In this document: piece by piece, positions 6,179 to 10,394 of the stretch
Numbering within the stretch: the stretch's first letter is position 1
Layout: each line of letters begins with the position of its first letter
Assembly (NCBI GenBank): GCA_023418375.1
Contig: JAEZZV010000051.1
Span: 1 to 10,394 of the forward strand
Length of the DNA: 10,394 bases
Direction: 5' to 3'
Origin: Actinomycetes bacterium
Lineage (GTDB): Bacteria > Actinomycetota > Actinomycetes > Actinomycetales > Cellulomonadaceae
Made by a program: the position numbers and the translations under genes
The notes under the pieces: generated by a model
Seen by the model: the letters and a program-made list of their open reading frames with translations, nothing else
What the model was told of the DNA's origin: nothing
The model's database searches: none

Positions 6179-6210
6179 CCCCGGGGAACCGGGGACGTCG
6201 CGGTGCGACG
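6179..6210 (+). other. Two adjacent perfect hairpins in the livH leader
   Basis: Hairpin 1 (6179-6194) is CCCCGG-GGAA-CCGGGG, a 6-bp G/C stem closed by GGAA, a GNRA-type tetraloop. Hairpin 2 (6196-6210) is CGTCGC-GGT-GCGACG, a 6-bp stem with a 3-nt loop. One base separates them. They lie between the candidate transcription start and the Shine-Dalgarno sequence at 6227-6231, which neither hairpin sequesters. A 5' stabilising structure or a protein-binding leader is possible; no known riboswitch family is recognised. Confidence 0.4.
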
Positions 6211-6226
6211 ACGTGCCCACCCGGAC

Positions 6227-6231
6227 GGAGG
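6227..6231 (+). promoter_or_regulatory. livH ribosome-binding site
   Basis: GGAGG ends 5 nt before the ATG at 6237. This selects the ATG over the in-frame GTG at 6213, which has no Shine-Dalgarno sequence and would place the site inside the coding region. Confidence 0.65.
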
Positions 6232-6236
6232 CCGAG

Positions 6237-7652
6237 ATGAGTGACCTCGCAGGACGCCGGCGCGCGGCAGGCGTGAGCGGCCGTCCCCGCGTCCGCCGGG
6301 GCACCAGGCGGCTCCTCACCGCGGCCGCCACCGCTGTCGTCGCGATGCCGCTCGCCGGGCTTCCGGCCGGCGCCGAGGTCGCCCCGGGACCGTGCACGCC
6401 CGCGGCCGACGTCGGCTGCGTCGCAGGGACGTTCCGCAGCGCACAGGGAGACCCGGCGCCGGGCGTGCGCCTCGAGGTCGCCGGGCCGGCGGGGTCGGCG
6501 CCGGTCACGACCGATGCCGACGGGAGGTGGGCGGTCGCGGTGTCCGAGCCGGGCGAGTACGTCGTGACCCTCGACCCGACGAGCATCCCCGCCGGGGAGC
6601 ACCTGCGCGAGCCCACGGTCGTGTCCCGGACCGTCGACGTGTCCCTGGGGGCGCAGGTCGGCGCGCTCTTCCCCCTCGGCGGGGCTGCCACCACGACAGG
6701 CCCGGCCGAGGAGGTCGAGCCGGCGACGCCCACGGCGCCGCCGGACGCCTCCGCGGAAGCACCGGGGCCGGGCGCGGACCGCGTGCTCCAGCAGCTCGCC
6801 AACGGGCTCGTGTTCGGGCTGCTCCTCGCCCTCGCCTCGGTCGGGCTGTCGCTCGTCCACGGCACGACGGGGCTGTCGAGCTTCTCGCACGGGGAGCAGG
6901 TCACCCTCGGTGCGATCGTCGCCTACGTCGGGGTCCGGGTCCTCGACGCGCCGTTGGTGGTGGCGACCCTCGCCGCCGTCGTCGTCGGCGGGCTCTCCGG
7001 CTGGCTGCAGGACGCGGCCATCTGGAAGCCGCTACGGCGCCGGCGCGTGGGCCTCACGCAGCAGATGATCGTGACGATCGGCCTGTCGATGGCGCTGCAG
7101 TACACCTACCAGCTCTTCCTCGGCGGCGGTCGACTGCGGATCCAGACCGGGTCCTCCTCCCCCGTCCGGATCGGCCCCGCCGTCCTCTCCGCCCAGACCC
7201 TCGCGTCGGCGGCGGTAGCGCTCGCCGTGCTGGCTGCCGTCGCGTGCTTCCTCCTGTTCACGCGCACGGGCCGGGCGACGCGGGCGGTGTCGGACAACCC
7301 GGCGCTCGCCGCCGCGTCCGGCATCGGCGTCGAGCGGGTGATCCGCACGGTGTGGCTCGGCAGCACGGCGCTCGCCGCGCTCGGCGGCGTCCTGACCGGG
7401 CTCTACTTCCAGGCGACGACCTGGAACATGGGCGGGACCGTCCTGCTACTCATGTTCGCGGCCGTGACGCTCGGCGGGCTGGGCACGGCCTTCGGCGCGC
7501 TGGTCGGCTCGCTCGTCATCGGGCTCGTCTCGGAGATGGCGTCGCTCGTCGTCCCCTCGGACCTCCGGTTCGCCGGCGCGCTCCTCATCCTGATCCTCGT
7601 CCTGCTCGTCCGGCCGCAGGGCATCCTCGGCCGCCGCGAACGGATCGGCTGA
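6237..7652 (+). CDS. livH: LivH-type ABC permease with N-terminal secreted beta-domain
   Basis: This 471-residue permease subunit belongs to a branched-chain amino-acid (HAAT) type ABC importer. The LivH core (about 183-460) begins LQQLANGLVFGLLLALASVG and includes LVHGTTGLSSFSHGEQVTLG, TQQMIVTIGLSMALQY (274-289) and the cytoplasmic ATPase-facing region around SDNPALAAASGIGVERV (352-368). It ends LVRPQGILGRRER. LivH proteins are normally about 290-310 aa, and here about 180 residues precede the core. These are a basic n-region and hydrophobic stretch LLTAAATAVVAMPLAGLPAGA with probable cleavage after Ala46, then a small beta-rich domain (about 60-147; PGVRLEVAGPAG, TTDADGRWAVAV, PGEYVVTLDP) resembling carboxypeptidase-regulatory/SpaA-like folds, then an acidic Pro/Ala/Thr linker (150-182). 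Cys53 and Cys61 may pair. Function of the extra domain is unknown; it should face the outside. livH is first in a four-gene operon. Specificity for branched-chain amino acids is inferred. Confidence 0.9.
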   Translation: MSDLAGRRRAAGVSGRPRVRRGTRRLLTAAATAVVAMPLAGLPAGAEVAPGPCTPAADVGCVAGTFRSAQGDPAPGVRLEVAGPAGSAPVTTDADGRWAVAVSEPGEYVVTLDPTSIPAGEHLREPTVVSRTVDVSLGAQVGALFPLGGAATTTGPAEEVEPATPTAPPDASAEAPGPGADRVLQQLANGLVFGLLLALASVGLSLVHGTTGLSSFSHGEQVTLGAIVAYVGVRVLDAPLVVATLAAVVVGGLSGWLQDAAIWKPLRRRRVGLTQQMIVTIGLSMALQYTYQLFLGGGRLRIQTGSSSPVRIGPAVLSAQTLASAAVALAVLAAVACFLLFTRTGRATRAVSDNPALAAASGIGVERVIRTVWLGSTALAALGGVLTGLYFQATTWNMGGTVLLLMFAAVTLGGLGTAFGALVGSLVIGLVSEMASLVVPSDLRFAGALLILILVLLVRPQGILGRRERIG

Positions 7653-7670
7653 CGTCGGAAGGGAGTGCCG

Positions 7671-8651
7671 ATGGACTGGACCCGCATCCTGACCACCGTG
7701 GCGGGCGAGGCCTTCGCGCCGGCCACGGCGGCCTACGCGCTCGCCGCGATCGGCCTGAACGTGCACTTCGGCATGACCGGCCTGGTGAACATGGGGCAGG
7801 CGGGCTTCATGCTGACGGGCGCGTACGGGTTCGCCGTCGCCACGACGTCCGGCTGGCCGTTGTGGGCGGCCGTGCTCGCTGCCCTCGGAGCCGCAGCGGT
7901 CTTCGCCATCCTCCTCGGGATGCCGACCCTCACGCTCCGGGGCGACTACCTCGCGATCGTCACGATCGCCGCCGCGGAGATCGCGCGACTGACCGTGCGC
8001 TCGTCGTCGCTGACGGAGGTGACCGGCGGCAACGCGGGCATCGCGGGCAACGCGTTCAAGGGGTCGTTCCAGGCCCTCTGCCCCCTTCCCGACGGATCAG
8101 CGAGCCTGGGGCCGTTCACGTACTCGAACTGCCTGTCCAACAGCTGGTGGCTGCGCCTTGTCGGCTGGGGCCTCGTCGCGGCGGCCGTGCTGCTCGTATG
8201 GCGCTGGATGCGCAGCCCGTGGGGCCGCGTCCTCGCGGGGATCCGTGAGGACGAGGACGCCGTGCGCGCACTGGGCAAGAACGTCTACGCCGTGAAGATG
8301 CAGGCCCTCGTCCTGGGCGGCACGCTCGGCGCCCTGGCCGGGATCGTCTACGTCCTCCCGTCCGCCGTGCAGGCGGACGCGCTGGGCCGGACCCTGACGT
8401 TCAACGTCTGGACGATCCTCCTGCTGGGCGGCGCAGCGACGGTCTTCGGCCCGGTGCTCGGGTCGGTCCTCCTGTGGACCGTCCTCATGCTCGTCAAGAC
8501 CGCGCTGCGCGACCTGCCCACCGAGCTCGTGTCCAGCACGCAGGCCGAGGCGTTCTCGTGGGTGCTCGTCGGCATCACGCTCATGCTTCTCGTCATCTTC
8601 CGGCCACAGGGCCTGCTCGGCACGAGGAAGGAGACGGTTCATGCGCGATGA
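7671..8651 (+). CDS. livM: LivM-type ABC permease
   Basis: This 326-residue second permease subunit of the HAAT importer pairs with LivH in the membrane. Family signatures are AAIGLNVHFGMTGLVNMGQA (25-44), TLRGDYLAIVTIAAAEIARL (88-107), GGNAGI (119-124) and the cytoplasmic coupling region RSPWGRVLAGIREDEDAVRA (181-200) followed by LGKNVYAVKMQA. The C-terminus, VIFRPQGLLG, is typical. A loop between helices (about 130-158) has Cys137 and Cys154, which could form an extracytoplasmic disulfide. The ATG at 7671 is used because GGGAG (7661-7665) ends 5 nt upstream; the in-frame GTG at 7665 overlaps that site and is less likely. The gap from livH is 18 nt, and the 3' end overlaps livG by 11 bp, so the two are co-transcribed and probably translationally coupled. 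Confidence 0.93.
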   Translation: MDWTRILTTVAGEAFAPATAAYALAAIGLNVHFGMTGLVNMGQAGFMLTGAYGFAVATTSGWPLWAAVLAALGAAAVFAILLGMPTLTLRGDYLAIVTIAAAEIARLTVRSSSLTEVTGGNAGIAGNAFKGSFQALCPLPDGSASLGPFTYSNCLSNSWWLRLVGWGLVAAAVLLVWRWMRSPWGRVLAGIREDEDAVRALGKNVYAVKMQALVLGGTLGALAGIVYVLPSAVQADALGRTLTFNVWTILLLGGAATVFGPVLGSVLLWTVLMLVKTALRDLPTELVSSTQAEAFSWVLVGITLMLLVIFRPQGLLGTRKETVHAR

Positions 8652-9537
8652 GCGTCTGCTCCGCATCCAGAAGGAGCGTCTCGCCAAGGACCTCGCGGCG
8701 GTGCCACGGGTCCCGGGAGCCGTCAAGCCGGACCCGATCATCGTCGCCGACGGCGTCGTGCGTCGGTTCGGCGGACTCACGGCGGTCGACGTCGAGCACC
8801 TCGAGATCCAGCGGGGTGCGATCACCGCCCTCATCGGTCCCAACGGCGCCGGGAAGACGACGCTGTTCAACCTCCTGACAGGGTTCGACAGACCCGACGC
8901 GGGGACGTGGTCCTTCGACGGACGCCCGCTCGCCCGGGTGTCCGCCTCGCGCGTCGCCCGATCGGGAATGGTGCGGACGTTCCAGCTCACGAAGGCACTC
9001 GCCCGCATGAGCGTGATCGACAACATGCGCCTGGCCGCCTCGCACCCCCGCGGGGAGAACATGCTGGCCGCGCTCGTCCCGCCGCTGTGGCGAGCACGCG
9101 AGGCGGAGGCCACCGCCCGAGCGGAGGAGCTGCTGGCCAGGTTCCGCCTCGACCGCAAGCGGGACGACCTGGCGGGCAGCCTGTCCGGCGGTCAGCGCAA
9201 GCTCCTCGAGATGGCGCGGGCGCTCATGACGAGCCCGACGGCGGTCATGCTCGACGAGCCGATGGCCGGGGTGAACCCCGCTCTCACGCAGTCCCTGCTC
9301 GGACACGTCCAGGACCTGCGCGAGGAAGGGACCACGGTCGTCTTCGTCGAGCACGACATGCACATGGTGCGGCACGTCTCGGACTGGGTGGTCGTGATGG
9401 CCCAGGGGCGCGTGGTCGCCGAAGGTCCGCCCGCCACGATCATGCAGGACGAGGCCGTCGTCGACGCCTACCTCGGCGCGCACCACGACACCGACCTGGG
9501 CGACGACGCCCTCCTCGCCGACGAGGCCCTGGCATGA
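8641..9537 (+). CDS. livG: LivG-type ABC transporter ATPase
   Basis: This 298-residue cytoplasmic ATPase energises the LivHM permease pair. It has Walker A GPNGAGKT (66-73), Q-loop Q115 in RTFQLTKAL, the signature LSGGQRK (181-187), Walker B AVMLDE (201-206), and the H-loop His238 in VEHDM. The LivG-typical VRRFGGLTAVD is at 40-50. About 32 residues precede the first ABC strand (MRDERLLRIQKERLAKDLAA onwards), a charged, probably helical extension longer than in E. coli LivG. After the usual end there is an acidic tail (HHDTDLGDDALLADEALA). AAGGAG (8628-8633) ends 7 nt before the ATG, supporting this start and the 11-bp overlap with livM. All catalytic residues are present, so an active ATPase is expected. 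Confidence 0.94.
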   Translation: MRDERLLRIQKERLAKDLAAVPRVPGAVKPDPIIVADGVVRRFGGLTAVDVEHLEIQRGAITALIGPNGAGKTTLFNLLTGFDRPDAGTWSFDGRPLARVSASRVARSGMVRTFQLTKALARMSVIDNMRLAASHPRGENMLAALVPPLWRAREAEATARAEELLARFRLDRKRDDLAGSLSGGQRKLLEMARALMTSPTAVMLDEPMAGVNPALTQSLLGHVQDLREEGTTVVFVEHDMHMVRHVSDWVVVMAQGRVVAEGPPATIMQDEAVVDAYLGAHHDTDLGDDALLADEALA

Positions 9538-10331
9538 CCGCCGCCACGCGAGTCCAGGTGCACGCAGGCGCCCCGACCGGCGCTCCCCTCCTCGAGGCCC
9601 GCGGCGTCGTCGCCGGATACGTGCCCGGCGTGGACGTCCTCAACGGCTGCAGCCTGGCCCTGCACCCCGGCGAGCTCGTGGGCATCATCGGGCCCAATGG
9701 AGCCGGGAAGTCGACGCTCCTCAAGGCGCTCTTCGGCCTCGTCCCGATCCGGTCGGGTGCCGTGACCCTGCGCGGTGAGGAGATCACGAACCTGCGCGCC
9801 GATGCGCTGGTGCGCAGGGGCGTCGGCTTCGTCCCGCAGAACGACAACGTCTTCCCCTCACTCACCGTCGAGGAGAACCTGCAGATGGGGGCGTTCCAGG
9901 CGCCGACGCGCTTCGCCGAACGCCTCGACCAGCTGGTCGAGCTGTTCCCGACCCTCGGCGAGCGCCGCAGGCAGCGCGCGGGCTCCCTCTCGGGCGGTGA
10001 GCGACAGATGGTCGCCATGGCGCGGGCCCTGATGATGGACCCCTCGGTCCTCCTGCTGGACGAGCCGTCCGCCGGCCTCTCCCCGGTCCGGCAGGACGAG
10101 ACCTTCCTGCGCACGCGCAGGATCAACAAGGCGGGCGTCTCGGTGGTCATCGTCGAGCAGAACGCCAGGCGTGCCCTGCAGATCTGCGACCGCGCGTACG
10201 TGCTCGACCAGGGCACGAACGCGTACTCCGGTCCCGGGCGCGCCCTCATGCACGACCCGAAGGTGGTCGAGCTCTACCTGGGGACGCTCGCCGCCGACGT
10301 CGAGGCGGACGCAGCACGCGGCACGACCTGA
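9534..10331 (+). CDS. livF: LivF-type ABC transporter ATPase
   Basis: This 265-residue second ATPase of the importer forms a heterodimer with LivG. Walker A is GPNGAGKS (53-60), the Q-loop is FVPQNDNVFPSLTVEENLQM (99-118), the signature is LSGGERQ (152-158), and Walker B is SVLLLDEPSAGLSP (171-184). The H-loop reads VEQNARRAL with Gln209 where most ABC ATPases have His; this Gln is normal for LivF and not a defect. LYLG near residue 247 is the usual LivF ending, followed by a short tail. The ATG overlaps the livG stop by 4 bp (ATGA), giving translational coupling. It is the last gene visible, and the substrate-binding protein expected for such a system is not in the window. Confidence 0.95.
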   Translation: MTAATRVQVHAGAPTGAPLLEARGVVAGYVPGVDVLNGCSLALHPGELVGIIGPNGAGKSTLLKALFGLVPIRSGAVTLRGEEITNLRADALVRRGVGFVPQNDNVFPSLTVEENLQMGAFQAPTRFAERLDQLVELFPTLGERRRQRAGSLSGGERQMVAMARALMMDPSVLLLDEPSAGLSPVRQDETFLRTRRINKAGVSVVIVEQNARRALQICDRAYVLDQGTNAYSGPGRALMHDPKVVELYLGTLAADVEADAARGTT

Positions 10332-10352
10332 CCAGCCCGTCAGGGCATGCGT

Positions 10353-10383
10353 GGGGCCCCCGCGCCCCCAGCCCCCGGGCCCC
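10353..10383 (+). terminator. Possible G/C hairpin after livF
   Basis: GGGGCCC (10353-10359) is complementary to GGGCCCC (10377-10383) across a 17-nt C-rich loop, about 22 bases after the livF stop. A strong stem could attenuate transcription, but there is no T-tract, and C-homopolymer runs make chance pairing easy. The window ends 11 bases later. Confidence 0.2.
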
Positions 10384-10394
10384 CCCGCCTCGCC

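Larger units (their letters stand above)
5935..6236. other. Divergent intergenic region, GNAT / livHMGF
   Basis: These 302 bases separate the GTG of the acetyltransferase (minus) from the ATG of livH (plus). I see no credible gene inside. Contents, left to right: the GNAT ribosome-binding site, a possible minus-strand -10 TATCGT (6009 down to 6004), a duplicated CACCGTCGGT element, a plus-strand -10 TAGCCT, two adjacent hairpins and the livH ribosome-binding site. The amount of structure suggests regulated expression of livHMGF. Confidence 0.6.

Noticed and set aside
6195..6236. GTG at 6213 as the livH start
   Set aside because: No Shine-Dalgarno sequence precedes it, whereas GGAGG sits 5 nt before the ATG at 6237.
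6392..8248. A 618-codon open frame overlapping livH and livM in another frame
   Set aside because: Arg/Ala/Gly low-complexity translation typical of an out-of-frame reading of high-GC genes.
10159..10167. Missing H-loop histidine in LivF (VEQNA)
   Set aside because: Gln at this position is the normal state in LivF proteins, so it is not a sign of inactivation.

Overview
The window is very GC-rich, densely coded, and uses GTG as well as ATG starts. It looks like a chromosomal segment of a high-GC actinobacterium. The PolA features (tyrosine in motif B, a decayed proofreading domain) and the gene neighbourhood fit Actinobacteria. A member of the Cellulomonas/Cellulosimicrobium side of Micrococcales is plausible, but this is an impression from gene style and not a computed placement. 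I see no rRNA, tRNA, CRISPR array, insertion sequence or prophage gene.

Left part (1-2148, minus strand): a two-gene operon encodes a small DUF485 membrane protein and a large sodium:solute symporter of the acetate/monocarboxylate (ActP/MctC) type, overlapping by 4 bp (ATGA). The 117 bp upstream hold a near-perfect Crp/GlxR palindrome (2082-2097), a second 12-bp palindrome (2119-2130) and a small hairpin, which suggests carbon-source control.

Centre (2149-5934): polA (DNA polymerase I, minus) is divergent from a YdiI/PaaI-type hotdog thioesterase (plus). Only 19 bp separate the start codons. The GTG of polA lies 7 nt after a TANNNT -10 hexamer, so a leaderless polA mRNA is likely. The thioesterase runs convergently into a GNAT acetyltransferase, and their 3' ends overlap antisense by 172 bp.

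Right part (5935-10394): a 302-bp divergent intergenic region carries a duplicated 10-bp element, a candidate -10 box and two adjacent perfect hairpins. It precedes the operon livH-livM-livG-livF (plus), which encodes both permeases and both ATPases of a branched-chain amino-acid (HAAT) type ABC importer. The genes are tightly coupled: an 18-nt gap, then 11-bp and 4-bp overlaps. No substrate-binding protein is present in the window. LivH is unusual in carrying an N-terminal signal peptide, a small predicted extracytoplasmic beta-sandwich domain and an acidic Pro/Ala-rich linker ahead of the permease core.

The most interesting items are the LivH fusion, the structured leader and repeats upstream of it, the Crp-like operator upstream of the symporter operon, and the compact polA/thioesterase and thioesterase/GNAT junctions. 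I found no clear evidence of a wholly new multi-gene system; most of the window is core chromosome.
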